A program made the position numbers and the translations under genes. Positions 18,997 through 28,342 of a stretch of 64,000 nt of DNA are shown here, in pieces. Source of the stretch: Salivita marina (GTDB lineage Bacteria > Pseudomonadota > Gammaproteobacteria > Pseudomonadales > Azotimanducaceae). The stretch is from assembly GCA_038144425.1 (NCBI GenBank), contig JAYQNS010000003.1, positions 62,001 to 126,000 of the forward strand. Direction: 5' to 3'. Position 1 is the stretch's first letter. Each line of letters opens with the position of its first letter. The notes under the pieces are model-generated. The model was not told the origin of the DNA. It made no database searches and saw nothing but the letters and a program-made list of their open reading frames with translations.

Positions 18997-20247
18997 ATGA
19001 GCACTGAAATTAAGGCGCCTCAGTTTCCTGAATCCGTTGCCGACGGCACCGTGGCCACCTGGCACAAGGCCGTGGGTGAGGCGGTCTCCCGGGACGAGCT
19101 CCTGGTCGATATCGAAACGGATAAGGTGGTGCTTGAGGTCGTTGCCCCCGCCGATGGGGTATTGACGACCATCCACAAGGATGTGGGCGAAACGGTGCTT
19201 TCGGAAGAAGTGCTGGGCGTCTTCGAAGTCGGCGCAGCGGCCAGCGCTGCCGCCCCTGCGACAACCGAGACCGCACCGGCAACCACCGCCGCGGCTGCGG
19301 AGTCATCGGGCCCCGGGGGGGCCGCTTCCCCCGCCGCGCGGAAGGCGGCCAGCGAGCTCGGCGTTGAACTCGCCCAGGTTCGGGGTTCGGGCCGCGACGG
19401 TCGAATTACCAAGGAAGATGTGGAGAAGGCTGCGGCCGCACCAGCGTCCGCTCCGGCTCAGGCCGCCGCAGCGCCTAAGGCCCCAGCGGCGCCGGCGAGC
19501 GAAACGCTTCAGCGCCTCCCCGGCGTGGGACAGGCGGAGGGGGAGCGTCCGGAGCGGCGCGTCCCTATGACCCGTCTCCGCGCGTCCATCGCTCGGCGCC
19601 TCGTGGAAGCCCAGCAAACGGCGGCCATGCTGACCACCTTTAACGAAGTGAACATGCAGCCCGTTATGGATCTCCGGGCACGCTACAAGGATGACTTTGA
19701 AAAGGCGCACAACGGCACGCGCCTGGGCTTCATGAGCTTTTTCGTGCGTGCGGCCACGGAAGCCTTGAAGCGCTTCCCCGCGGTGAATGGCTCCATCGAC
19801 GGCAACGATATCGTTTATCACGGTTACTACGACGTGGGCGTGGCCGTGGGCACGGATCGGGGCCTTGTGGTGCCCATCATCCGCGATGCCGATGGCTTGT
19901 CCCTAGCGCAGATTGAAGAAAGCATTCGCGATTACGGCCTGAAGGCACGGGATGGCAAGCTGGCCCTCGAGGATATGGCCGGTGGCACCTTCACCATCTC
20001 TAACGGGGGGGTTTTTGGGTCTCTCATGTCCACGCCGATCCTGAATCCGCCGCAGACGGCGATTCTCGGTATGCACAAAATCCAGGATCGTCCCATGGCC
20101 GTGAATGGGCAGGTAGTGATCCAACCCATGATGTATCTGGCGCTGTCCTACGACCACCGCTTGATCGATGGTTCGGAGGCCGTGCGATTCCTGGTGACCA
20201 TCAAGGATCTCCTTGAGGAACCGGCTCGCATGCTGCTGGATATCTAA
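18997..20247 (+). CDS. sucB: Dihydrolipoyllysine-residue succinyltransferase (E2)
   Basis: Core of the 2-oxoglutarate dehydrogenase complex, 416 residues. It has one lipoyl domain (1-80) with the lipoylated lysine in DIETDKVVLEV (Lys43), an Ala/Pro-rich linker, a peripheral subunit-binding domain near 107-145 (ARKAASELG, GSGRDGRITKED), a second Ala/Pro linker and the catalytic domain from about 185. The catalytic domain ends with LSYDHRLIDGSEAVRF carrying the active-site His and Asp. The start ATG 18997 follows GTAAGGAAC. It lies 60 bases after sucA and 17 before lpd. Confidence 0.97.
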   Translation: MSTEIKAPQFPESVADGTVATWHKAVGEAVSRDELLVDIETDKVVLEVVAPADGVLTTIHKDVGETVLSEEVLGVFEVGAAASAAAPATTETAPATTAAAAESSGPGGAASPAARKAASELGVELAQVRGSGRDGRITKEDVEKAAAAPASAPAQAAAAPKAPAAPASETLQRLPGVGQAEGERPERRVPMTRLRASIARRLVEAQQTAAMLTTFNEVNMQPVMDLRARYKDDFEKAHNGTRLGFMSFFVRAATEALKRFPAVNGSIDGNDIVYHGYYDVGVAVGTDRGLVVPIIRDADGLSLAQIEESIRDYGLKARDGKLALEDMAGGTFTISNGGVFGSLMSTPILNPPQTAILGMHKIQDRPMAVNGQVVIQPMMYLALSYDHRLIDGSEAVRFLVTIKDLLEEPARMLLDI

Positions 20248-20264
20248 GGACAGGGAGCGCAGGG

Positions 20265-21698
20265 ATGACGACGCAATACGACGTAGTGGTAATCGGCGCA
20301 GGTCCGGCGGGCTATCACGCTGCCATTCGCTGTGCGCAGCTGGGCTTGAAGACCGCATGCATCGATAAGTCGCAGGATGCCGATGGTGCTCCGGCTCCCG
20401 GCGGCACCTGCCTGAACTGGGGCTGCATTCCCTCCAAAGCCCTGCTCGATGCGAGCCACAAATACGTGGAGGCCCGGGATCATTTTGGAGATATCGGTAT
20501 TACTGCCAAGGGCGTGACCCCCGATGTGCCGAAAATGATCGAGCATAAGGCAGGGATTGTGAAGAAGCTCACGGGCGGGGTTGCGGGGCTTTTCAAGGCC
20601 AACGGGGTCGCGCACCTTGCGGGGTCTGGTCGCCTTCTTGCGAATCGCAAGGTGGAGTTCACGGACTTTGCCGGGGCGGCCCAGACCCTCGAGGCCACCT
20701 CAGTGATTCTTGCCCCCGGGTCCCTGCCCGTGGAAATCCCCCCGACGCCTATGGACGGCGACGCGGTTGTCGACTCCACCGGCGCCTTGGAATTCACCGC
20801 CGTGCCAAAGCGCCTCGGCGTGATTGGCGCGGGCGTTATCGGTCTCGAGCTTGGAAGCGTTTGGAGCCGGCTCGGCAGCGAGGTGACCCTGCTCGAAGCT
20901 CTCGATGATTTCCTGCCCATGGCAGACCGGCGCGTGGCCGGGGACGCCCTGAAGATCTTCAAGCGCCAGGGGCTGGATATCCGTCTTGGTGCGCGGGTGA
21001 CGGCGTCTGAACGCAAGGGCAAAAAGGTGGTCGTTACCTACAAGGATGGGGACGGCGAGCATCAGGAAAGCTTTGACAAGCTGATCGTCGCCGTCGGGCG
21101 TCGCCCCGCCACGGAAGGGCTTCTGGCTCAGGACAGTGGGGTGAATCTTGATGAGCGCGGCTTCATTTACGTGAATGATCTGTGCGAAACCGGCGCTCCA
21201 GGCATCTACGCCGTGGGGGACGCAGTGCGCGGCCCCATGCTGGCGCACAAGGGCATGGAAGAGGGCGTTATGGTGGCGGAGCGGATCGCCGGTAAGAAAC
21301 CCCTTGTGAATTACGATGCCGTGCCCTCCGTGATTTATACGCACCCGGAGCTAGCCTGGGTTGGGCCCAGCGAAGAAGCGCTAAAGCAGCGTGGAGAGAA
21401 GGTGAAGGTCGGCACCTTCCCCTTCGCCGTGAGTGGTCGGGCTCTGGCGGCGAACGATACGGACGGCTTTGTGAAGATCATCGCGGATGAAGCCACGGAT
21501 CGGATCTTGGCGGTGCACGTGCTGGGTCCCCAGGCTTCGGAACTTATCGCCCAGGCGGTGATTGCGCTGGAGTTTTCGGCAACGGCAGAAGATCTTGCGC
21601 TAACCATGTTTGCCCATCCGACGCTTTCCGAAGCGATGCACGAGGCGGCCCTGGGCGTGCATGGGCACGCCATCCACGTGGCCAATCGTCGACGCTAG
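20265..21698 (+). CDS. lpd: Dihydrolipoamide dehydrogenase (E3)
   Basis: FAD enzyme, 477 residues, that reoxidises the lipoyl groups of the 2-oxoglutarate complex and makes NADH. It has the FAD motif VVIGAGPAGYHAAIR (8-22), the redox disulfide GGTCLNWGCIPSKA (Cys49, Cys54), the NAD motif VIGAGVIGLELGSVW and the second FAD region YAVGDAVRGPMLAHKG. The C-terminal active-site His-Glu pair is in FAHPTLSEAMHEA. Its position directly after sucB marks it as the E3 of this complex; it may also serve pyruvate dehydrogenase or glycine cleavage. Confidence 0.97.
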   Translation: MTTQYDVVVIGAGPAGYHAAIRCAQLGLKTACIDKSQDADGAPAPGGTCLNWGCIPSKALLDASHKYVEARDHFGDIGITAKGVTPDVPKMIEHKAGIVKKLTGGVAGLFKANGVAHLAGSGRLLANRKVEFTDFAGAAQTLEATSVILAPGSLPVEIPPTPMDGDAVVDSTGALEFTAVPKRLGVIGAGVIGLELGSVWSRLGSEVTLLEALDDFLPMADRRVAGDALKIFKRQGLDIRLGARVTASERKGKKVVVTYKDGDGEHQESFDKLIVAVGRRPATEGLLAQDSGVNLDERGFIYVNDLCETGAPGIYAVGDAVRGPMLAHKGMEEGVMVAERIAGKKPLVNYDAVPSVIYTHPELAWVGPSEEALKQRGEKVKVGTFPFAVSGRALAANDTDGFVKIIADEATDRILAVHVLGPQASELIAQAVIALEFSATAEDLALTMFAHPTLSEAMHEAALGVHGHAIHVANRRR

Positions 21699-21828
21699 GT
21701 CGTAGTGAAGGGGCGCTCCCCATGGGGGGCGTGAGAGTTGAGCGTCGGACCCTGCGCTGTGCGCTGGGGCCGGCGGTTATGGGGGGTCAGCGTTCGCTGG
21801 CCGCGTTTTGACGCGAGCGGGAAGAGAA

Positions 21829-22998
21829 ATGAATCTTCACGAATATCAAGCAAAGGGATTATTTCGGGAATACGGGCTGCCCGTATCCGTGGGTCATGCC
21901 GTGGATACGGCGGATGAGGCCGTGGCTGCGGCAGAAAAAATTGGGGGCACGCGCTGGGTGGCAAAGGCCCAAGTTCATGCCGGGGGTCGGGGCAAGGCAG
22001 GGGGCGTTAAGCTCTGCGATAGCCTCGACGAGGTCCGCGCCTTTGCCGAGAAATGGGTGGGCCAGCGGCTGGTGACCTTCCAGACCGACGAAAAGGGTCA
22101 GCCCGTTAGCAAGATCTATGTGGAGAATTGCACGGATATCGCTACCGAGCTCTACCTCGGTGCGGTCATCGACCGGGGTACGCGGCGTGTGGTCTTCATG
22201 GCGTCCACGGAAGGTGGCGTCGAAATCGAAAAGGTGGCGGAAGAGACTCCGGAAAAAATCCTTCGAGCAATTGTCGATCCCGCCGTGGGCGCTCAGCCCC
22301 ACCAGGGACGAGAGCTCGCCTTCGCTTTGGGCCTTGAAGGGAATCAGATCAAAGAGTTCACAGCGCTCTTCCTGGGCCTCGCGAAACTCTTCCAGGAGCT
22401 CGACTGCGCGCTCCTCGAGATCAACCCGCTTGTGATCACCTCCGAAGGAAAGGTTCATTGCCTCGATGCCAAGATCAACATCGACGGCAATGCGCTCTAT
22501 CGCCAGCCCAAGCTCAAGGCCCTTCAGGATCCGAGCCAGGAAGATCCTCGGGAAGAGCACGCGGCGCAGTTCAGCCTGAATTACGTGGCCCTCGACGGCA
22601 CCATCGGCTGCATGGTCAATGGTGCGGGCCTGGCCATGGGGACCATGGACTTGGTGAAACACTGCGGTGGCAGCCCGGCAAACTTTTTGGATGTGGGTGG
22701 TGGCGCGACGAAGGAAACGGTGTCTGAAGCCTTCAAGATTATCCTTTCCGATAGCAACGTGAAGGCTGTACTCATCAATATTTTTGGCGGCATTGTCTCC
22801 TGCGTCACCATAGCCGACGGCATCATCGGGGCCGTAGAAGAGGTGGGGGTTAACGTTCCCGTGGTGGTGCGCTTTGAGGGGAACAATGCGGAAGCGGGGC
22901 GGGAGCGCCTCGGCAGCTCGGGGCTGAACATCATTGCCGCCGAGTCCCTCATTGATGCGGCCGAGAAGGCCGTGGCTGCCGCTGGAGGTGCCGCATGA
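21829..22998 (+). CDS. sucC: Succinyl-CoA synthetase (ADP-forming) beta subunit
   Basis: Nucleotide-binding subunit of 389 residues with an N-terminal ATP-grasp fold (MNLHEYQAKGLFREYG, WVAKAQVHAGGRGKAGGVK) and a C-terminal CoA-ligase domain (NGAGLAMGTMDLVKH, VDGGATKE-like stretch, NIFGGIVSCVTIADGI). ATG 21829 is chosen because AAGAGA precedes it and the family begins MNLHEYQAK. The 130-base gap after lpd contains only a short CAGCG-tt-CGCTG hairpin and no clear promoter. sucC overlaps sucD by ATGA. Confidence 0.97.
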   Translation: MNLHEYQAKGLFREYGLPVSVGHAVDTADEAVAAAEKIGGTRWVAKAQVHAGGRGKAGGVKLCDSLDEVRAFAEKWVGQRLVTFQTDEKGQPVSKIYVENCTDIATELYLGAVIDRGTRRVVFMASTEGGVEIEKVAEETPEKILRAIVDPAVGAQPHQGRELAFALGLEGNQIKEFTALFLGLAKLFQELDCALLEINPLVITSEGKVHCLDAKINIDGNALYRQPKLKALQDPSQEDPREEHAAQFSLNYVALDGTIGCMVNGAGLAMGTMDLVKHCGGSPANFLDVGGGATKETVSEAFKIILSDSNVKAVLINIFGGIVSCVTIADGIIGAVEEVGVNVPVVVRFEGNNAEAGRERLGSSGLNIIAAESLIDAAEKAVAAAGGAA

Positions 22999-23873
22999 GC
23001 ATTCTGATTGACGCCAACACCAAGGTCATCTGCCAGGGCTTCACGGGCGGGCAGGGCACGCTTCACTCGGAACAGTCGCTGGCCTACGGCACCCAGCTTG
23101 TGGGCGGCGTTACCCCGGGCAAGGGGGGTACGACCCACCTCGGCCTGCCAGTCTTCGATACGGTGAAGGACGCCGTGGCGGCCACCGGGGCCACGGCCTC
23201 CGTGATCTACGTGCCGGCCCCCTTCTGCAAGGATTCGATCCTTGAAGCGGCGAACGCAGGCATCGAGCTCATCGTGTGCATCACAGAAGGCATCCCCACC
23301 CTGGATATGCTTGAAGTGAAGGCCCGAATTGACGAGATGGACAACGTTCGCCTCATCGGCCCCAACTGCCCCGGGGTCATCACCCCCGGCGCCTGCAAGA
23401 TCGGCATCATGCCCGGCTCCATTCATCTTCCCGGGAAGGTGGGCATTGTCTCTCGCTCCGGCACCCTGACCTACGAGGCGGTGAAGCAGACCACGGATAA
23501 GGGCTATGGCCAATCCACTTGCGTGGGTATTGGCGGAGACCCGATCCCCGGCAGCCACTTTATCGATATCCTAAAGCTGTTCCAGGAGGATCCGGAAACG
23601 GAAGCCATCGTGATGGTCGGGGAAATCGGCGGGACCGCCGAGGAAGACGCGGCCGCCTTCATTAAGGCCAACGTGACCAAGCCCGTGGTCGGCTACATCG
23701 CCGGGGTAACGGCCCCGCCGGGTAAGCGCATGGGCCACGCCGGGGCTATTATCGCCGGTGGCAAGGGCACGGCGGTCGAAAAGTTTGCGGCCCTGGAAGA
23801 CGCGGGGGTGAAGACCGTAAAAAGCCTGGCCGATATTGGCGACGCCCTCGCAGAGCTTACGGGCTGGGGCTGA
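22995..23873 (+). CDS. sucD: Succinyl-CoA synthetase alpha subunit
   Basis: CoA-binding subunit, 292 residues, completing the only substrate-level phosphorylation step of the cycle. SILIDANTKVICQGFTGGQGT at the start and TEGIPTLDML belong to the CoA-binding fold. The phosphorylated histidine is in KRMGHAGAIIAGGKGTA near residue 245. It overlaps sucC (ATGA), so the two subunits are made together, and is closed by a good terminator. The whole gltA-to-sucD block is intact. Confidence 0.97.
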   Translation: MSILIDANTKVICQGFTGGQGTLHSEQSLAYGTQLVGGVTPGKGGTTHLGLPVFDTVKDAVAATGATASVIYVPAPFCKDSILEAANAGIELIVCITEGIPTLDMLEVKARIDEMDNVRLIGPNCPGVITPGACKIGIMPGSIHLPGKVGIVSRSGTLTYEAVKQTTDKGYGQSTCVGIGGDPIPGSHFIDILKLFQEDPETEAIVMVGEIGGTAEEDAAAFIKANVTKPVVGYIAGVTAPPGKRMGHAGAIIAGGKGTAVEKFAALEDAGVKTVKSLADIGDALAELTGWG

Positions 23874-23918
23874 TGCCTTACGCCTAGGGGCACGCCCCAA
23901 GGCGTGAGCGCAGGGAAG

Positions 23919-23950
23919 AAGCCGCGCGGGTTATCTCGCGCGGCTTTTTT
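23919..23950 (+). terminator. Rho-independent terminator after sucD
   Basis: AAGCCGCGCG (23919-23928), an 8-base loop and CGCGCGGCTT (23937-23946), followed by more T, end the sdh-suc transcription unit. A second, nested dyad (ACGCC...GGCGT, 23880-23907) precedes it. Confidence 0.9.
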
Positions 23951-23975
23951 ATGCATCCTTTTATGTTGAGAAGCC

Positions 23976-24004
23976 CTTGAAGGGGCGGGGTGCCATCCCC
24001 ATTT
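23976..24004 (+). promoter_or_regulatory. Heat-shock (sigma-32) promoter for htpG
   Basis: CTTGAA (23976-23981), a 15-base spacer and CCCCATTT (23997-24004) match the sigma-32 consensus closely. They leave a leader of about 22 bases before the htpG start at 24034. Confidence 0.8.
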
Positions 24005-24033
24005 TTGAGTCCATCAAGAAATGGAGGTGCCCC

Positions 24034-25950
24034 ATGAGCGAAGAGCAGGACCAAACCACCGGCGGAACGGAAACCCGCGGCTTTGAGGCCGAGGCCAAGC
24101 AGCTCCTCAAGCTGATGATTCACTCTCTCTACTCCAACCGAGAGGTATTTCTTCGAGAGCTGGTCTCTAACGCCTCTGATGCCGTGGATAAGCTCCGCTT
24201 CGAGGCCCTGAGCCACCCCGAGTGGCTCGGCGAGGACAGTGATCTGCGCATTCGCCTGGCCTTCGATAAGGACGCCCGAACCCTCACCATTGAGGACAAT
24301 GGCATCGGCATGAATCGGCAGGAGCTGATCGAGAACTTGGGTACGATCGCGCGCTCCGGCACGGCCCGGTTTCTCGAGCAGCTCACCGGTGATCAGCAAA
24401 AGGACTCCCAGCTCATTGGCCAGTTTGGGGTGGGCTTCTACGCGTCCTTCATCGTCGCTGATCGTGTTGCGGTGGAGACGCGCCGGGCTGGGGAGACCGA
24501 AGCCTGGTGCTGGCGTTCCTCGGGGGAGGCCGATTATGAGCTTTCCCCGGGCACGCGCACCCAGCGGGGCACCACCATCACCCTGCACCTGAAGGCGGAT
24601 GCGAGCGAGTTCCTTGAGCCTTACCGGGTCCGGAGCGTCATCAAAAAGTACGCCGATCACATCGCCATTCCCGTGCAGCTGCTGGAAATGGAGGGGGATA
24701 AGCCCAAGGAGGAAGAGGGCGATATTCAGTGGGAGACGGTCAACGAAGCCAAAGCGCTGTGGACGCGTCCGCGTAAGGACATTGAGGAAGGGGAATACAA
24801 CGCCTTCTACCAGCACCTGGCTCACGATTTCGAAGACCCGCTGTGCTACAGCCACAACCGGGTGGAAGGGAAGCACGAGTACACCTCGCTTCTTTACGTT
24901 CCTAAGCGCGCCCCCTTCGATTTATATCATCGGGAGAGCCCCCGAGGCCTCAAGCTCTACGTGCGTCGCGTATTCATCATGGATGAGGCGGAGCAGTTTC
25001 TGCCCCTTTACCTGCGCTTCGTGCGGGGCGTGATCGATTCCGCCGATCTGCCCCTAAACGTCAGTCGGGAAATCCTTCAGCAGGACGAGCGGGTAGAGGC
25101 CATTCGGGGGGCGCTCACCAAGCGGGTCCTCGATATGCTCGAGAAGCTCGCGAAGAATGACGAGGCGGCCTATCAGACCTTCTGGAATGAGCTGGGGCCC
25201 GTGCTGAAGGAGGGGCCGGCGGAGGACTTTGCGAACAGAGAGCGAGTCGCCTCTCTCTTGCGCTTTGCCTCCACGAAGGACGATAGCTCAGCGGAAACCC
25301 ATAGCTTAGATGCCTATCTGGAGCGTTCTCCTGAAGGGCAGACGGCAATTTATTACGTCACCGGCGACAGCTTCGCCGCTGCCAAGGGATCGCCCCACAT
25401 CGAGGCGCTGCGCCAGCGTGGGGTGGAGGTCTTGCTCCTGTCCCATCGCCTAGATGAATGGCTCATGAGCCATCTTTCCGAATACAAGGGCACGCCCCTG
25501 AAGGACGTGGCCCGGGGCGCTATCGATCTGAAGGAGCTTCCCGCCGGGGAGGGCGCAGATGAGGATGCACCGGAGACCACGACGGCCCTGGCCGAGGATG
25601 TCCTCGAGGGGCTCCAGAAGGCCCTTGGAGAGCGAGTCAAGACCGTGCGGGTGAGCGACCGGCTTACCGATTCCCCGGCCTGTCTCGTGGTGGAAGAGGA
25701 TGAAATGGGCAGCCAGATGCGGCGGCTTCTAAAGTCTGCAGGGCAAGCGGTGCCCGAGGCGGCGCCAATCCTTGAGGTCAACGGCAATCACGTGCTCCTC
25801 CGACGCTTTGAGCAGGAGCAAGACGAGGAGCGGCGCCAGGATCTGGCCGAAGTACTCCTCGCCCAGGCCAAGCTTGCGGAGGGCGACCCCTTAGATGATC
25901 CCGCTGCCTACCTGCGGTGCATGAACCGTCTGCTGGCCGAGCTGGCCTGA
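24034..25950 (+). CDS. htpG: Chaperone HtpG (bacterial Hsp90)
   Basis: ATP-dependent dimeric chaperone, 638 residues. The GHKL ATPase domain shows ELVSNASDAVDKLRF, EDNGIGMNRQELI and IGQFGVGFYASF. The middle domain holds the catalytic Arg in LPLNVSREILQQD near 345-360, and the C-terminal dimerisation domain follows. ATG 24034 is chosen because GGAGGTG stands before it and the family begins just there; the upstream in-frame ATG at 23977 would lie inside the promoter. It is a single-gene unit with its own sigma-32 promoter and its own terminator. Confidence 0.96.
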   Translation: MSEEQDQTTGGTETRGFEAEAKQLLKLMIHSLYSNREVFLRELVSNASDAVDKLRFEALSHPEWLGEDSDLRIRLAFDKDARTLTIEDNGIGMNRQELIENLGTIARSGTARFLEQLTGDQQKDSQLIGQFGVGFYASFIVADRVAVETRRAGETEAWCWRSSGEADYELSPGTRTQRGTTITLHLKADASEFLEPYRVRSVIKKYADHIAIPVQLLEMEGDKPKEEEGDIQWETVNEAKALWTRPRKDIEEGEYNAFYQHLAHDFEDPLCYSHNRVEGKHEYTSLLYVPKRAPFDLYHRESPRGLKLYVRRVFIMDEAEQFLPLYLRFVRGVIDSADLPLNVSREILQQDERVEAIRGALTKRVLDMLEKLAKNDEAAYQTFWNELGPVLKEGPAEDFANRERVASLLRFASTKDDSSAETHSLDAYLERSPEGQTAIYYVTGDSFAAAKGSPHIEALRQRGVEVLLLSHRLDEWLMSHLSEYKGTPLKDVARGAIDLKELPAGEGADEDAPETTTALAEDVLEGLQKALGERVKTVRVSDRLTDSPACLVVEEDEMGSQMRRLLKSAGQAVPEAAPILEVNGNHVLLRRFEQEQDEERRQDLAEVLLAQAKLAEGDPLDDPAAYLRCMNRLLAELA

Positions 25951-25962
25951 TAGACTAGAGAG

Positions 25963-25989
25963 CCGCGCCCCGGTGGCGCGGTCTTTCTT
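25963..25989 (+). terminator. Terminator after htpG
   Basis: CCGCGCC (25963-25969), a 5-base loop and GGCGCGG (25975-25981) are followed by TCTTTCTTT, 13 bases after the htpG stop and 19 before gpsA. Confidence 0.8.
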
Positions 25990-26007
25990 TCTGGGGGGCA
26001 GGCCTTC

Positions 26008-27033
26008 ATGGGCGATGAGCGAGTGAAGATCGCCGTCATCGGCGCCGGCAACTTTGGCACCATCATTGCCAATATCGTGGCGGCCCGAGGCCATGAGGTG
26101 GGCCTCTGGCTTCGGGACCCTGCTCAATGCGCAGCCCTCGAGCAGGATCGTGAGAATCGTCGCTATCTACCGGGACACCCCCTGGCTGAGGGGGTCGTTC
26201 CGACCACGGACCTCGCCGACGCTGTGGCCGGAGCCCGACTGGTGTTTGTGGCCGTGCCCAGCGCGGCGCTACCCGCGGTGGCCGAACGCCTCGGGTCGCT
26301 GCTTGCGCCCGCGACGGGGCTCATCAGCACGACGAAGGGCTTGGCCCGGGATGGCTTCACCCTCATGAGCGAGGTGCTCGAAGCCGCTTGTCCCCAGGCG
26401 CGGGTAGGCGTGCTCTCGGGGCCCAATCTCGCCGAGGAGATCGCCCAGGGGCATTTCACGGGTACGGTCATCGCCTCCGCCGAGGCTGCGCTCTGCGAAG
26501 AGGTGCAACTTCGGGTGCACTCCCGGTCCTTTCGCGTGTACTCCAACAGCGATCGCTATGGCGTTGAACTCGCCGGGGCGCTTAAGAATATCTATGCCCT
26601 AGCCTCGGGCATGGCTACGGCTCTCGGCGCGGGAGAAAACCCCCGAGCCATGCTCCTGACCCGGGGCCTTGCGGAGATGAGCCAGTTTGCGGCGGCCAAG
26701 GGGGCCAACCCCTTGACCCTACTAGGCTTGGCGGGGGTCGGGGATCTTATGGTGACCTGCAGTTCCCCCCTATCACGGAATTTCCAGCTGGGGCGCGCGA
26801 TTGGGGAGGGGCGGAGCCTAGAAGAGGCTGCCACGCATCTGGGCAAGCTCGCGGAGGGGGTCAACACGGTGCGCAGCACTTGGCAGGAGGCCCAGCGCCT
26901 CGCCGTGCCCATGCCGATCTGCCAGGGCCTTCACGCTATTCTCTTCGAAGGACGGCAACTTCCCGAGGTGCTTGTGCGCCTTATGCTGGCCGAGCAACGT
27001 GACGACGTGGCCGTGGCCTGGCGGCAGCCGTGA
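26008..27033 (+). CDS. gpsA: Glycerol-3-phosphate dehydrogenase [NAD(P)+]
   Basis: Makes sn-glycerol 3-phosphate from dihydroxyacetone phosphate for phospholipid synthesis; 341 residues. KIAVIGAGNFGT is the dinucleotide motif (residues 7-18), ISTTKGLARDG and VGVLSGPNLAEEIAQG the middle motifs, and ELAGALKNIYALASGM holds the catalytic lysine. GAGNFGT replaces the more usual GAGSWGT, a tolerated variant. The start ATG 26008 follows GGGGGGCAGG. Its stop overlaps the sixA GTG, so the two genes are coupled. Confidence 0.95.
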   Translation: MGDERVKIAVIGAGNFGTIIANIVAARGHEVGLWLRDPAQCAALEQDRENRRYLPGHPLAEGVVPTTDLADAVAGARLVFVAVPSAALPAVAERLGSLLAPATGLISTTKGLARDGFTLMSEVLEAACPQARVGVLSGPNLAEEIAQGHFTGTVIASAEAALCEEVQLRVHSRSFRVYSNSDRYGVELAGALKNIYALASGMATALGAGENPRAMLLTRGLAEMSQFAAAKGANPLTLLGLAGVGDLMVTCSSPLSRNFQLGRAIGEGRSLEEAATHLGKLAEGVNTVRSTWQEAQRLAVPMPICQGLHAILFEGRQLPEVLVRLMLAEQRDDVAVAWRQP

Positions 27034-27488
27034 GGGAGGTGCTCCTCTTGCGCCATGGGCAGGCGGAGGGCATCCATCCGGCGGCGGCCCTACTTGCGGA
27101 AGGAAAGGCCCAGGCCCAGCAGGTTGCAGAGCATCTTAACCCTTGGGTTAAAAAAGGGCTCGAGGTGGTGAGCTCTCCCTACCCCCGCGCCAAGGAAACG
27201 GCCCGCTTGATCGCGGCGCGCTGGGGGCTAACGCCCCTCTCCCCGTTGCCCGAGCTCATCCCTGAGGGTGATGAGCGGGTTGCTAGGGAAGCGCTAGAAG
27301 GGCTCGGTATCGACGCGCCGCTCCTCGTGGTATCCCATCGCCCTTTGCTCCCACGCTTAACGCAGCGCCTGGCGGGGGTGCTTGCACCCTTTCCCACGGC
27401 CGGGGGGGTGGTGCTGGCGCTCGACGATTGGGCACCTCAGGGTGCTCGCATGACCTATTGGGTAGATCCCACGGGCGTTCAGCGGTGA
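27030..27488 (+). CDS. sixA: Phosphohistidine phosphatase SixA
   Basis: Small histidine-phosphatase fold, 152 residues. The phospho-accepting His is in LLLRHGQAEG (RHG, residues 8-10), the second Arg in SSPYPRAKETA and the second His in VVSHRPLLPRL. SixA removes phosphate from histidine phosphotransfer domains, including the nitrogen phosphotransferase system in E. coli. GTG 27030 overlaps the gpsA stop as GTGA. Pairing of gpsA and sixA is seen in Pseudomonas-type genomes, from memory. Confidence 0.88.
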   Translation: MREVLLLRHGQAEGIHPAAALLAEGKAQAQQVAEHLNPWVKKGLEVVSSPYPRAKETARLIAARWGLTPLSPLPELIPEGDERVAREALEGLGIDAPLLVVSHRPLLPRLTQRLAGVLAPFPTAGGVVLALDDWAPQGARMTYWVDPTGVQR

Positions 27489-27508
27489 AAAATCCAGGGA
27501 GGATTGGC

Positions 27509-28342
27509 ATGGCAAAGCGGATGGCATGGCTCCTGGCACTGGCCTTGCTCGGATCAGAGGGGCTGGCTGCGCCCTCGCCGACTCCGTCACTCCGGGCAGA
27601 GGTGATTGAGGTGCAGGATCGGGGGGCGGCTCGCCCCTGGCGCCTGCCCCAAGCTCGGGTAACGCGGGAGGAGGCGCTTCTCGACGGACGGGACGCGGTC
27701 ACCGTGACCGGCCCCTGGCAGGGGACGCGCTGGGCCTTTCCCCGGGGCAGCGAGCCGAGCGGGGTCTTCGACGACCTCCGGGCGCAATTACCGGGAAAGG
27801 AGCGCTTCACCTGTGCCGGGCGGGATTGCGGCTCGAGCGCGCTGTACGCCCATGAGGTCTTCGGCGTTGCGGATCTTTACGGCCGGGATGGAGAGCAGCA
27901 CTACGCTCTGTTTAAGGCGCCTGACGGATGGCGGGCGCTCTACGTAAGCCAGCGCGGAACCCGGGAAGTGTTTGCGCAGCTCATCGAAGTCCGGGGACGC
28001 GATCCTGCGTTGCCGACGGCGGCTGCGGCTCAGAAGAGGGTCGCTGAAACGGGACGCCTTCGGCTTCAAGCGTCCGAGGAAGCCCTTCGCAGGTGGTTCT
28101 CTGCGCCGGAGCAGGCCTGGCTAGCTTCGCTCACGGGACCTTGGCTGGTGCTGGTCCACCAGCAGCCCGAGGAAGGACGCCGGGCGGAAGCGCTGACGGC
28201 GAGCCAAGCGCTGGCTTCTTCTATCGCGCGATCTCTAGCCTCGGCAGAGGCACGGGCCCTCGGCCTTGGCGGTGCCGTAGCGGGGCGGGGCGCCCAGACC
28301 CCGGAGGTGGAAGTGTGGCGAATCAAGGAGGAAGCGCGGTGA
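27509..28342 (+). CDS. DUF4892-type exported protein
   Basis: 277 residues with a signal peptide (MAKRMAWLLALALLGSEGLA, cut before APSP), so probably periplasmic. The middle pattern RFTCAGRDCGSS...VFGVADLYGRDGEQHYALFK...VYAQL-like text resembles the DUF4892 family known from Pseudomonas; no function is established for it. Two Cys in CAGRDC could form a disulfide. ATG 27509 has AGGGAGG at six bases. It ends inside the prmB start (GTGA overlap), so it is co-transcribed with gpsA, sixA and prmB. The OmpA-like tail some relatives carry is missing here. Family assignment is from memory of the pattern. Confidence 0.6.
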   Translation: MAKRMAWLLALALLGSEGLAAPSPTPSLRAEVIEVQDRGAARPWRLPQARVTREEALLDGRDAVTVTGPWQGTRWAFPRGSEPSGVFDDLRAQLPGKERFTCAGRDCGSSALYAHEVFGVADLYGRDGEQHYALFKAPDGWRALYVSQRGTREVFAQLIEVRGRDPALPTAAAAQKRVAETGRLRLQASEEALRRWFSAPEQAWLASLTGPWLVLVHQQPEEGRRAEALTASQALASSIARSLASAEARALGLGGAVAGRGAQTPEVEVWRIKEEAR

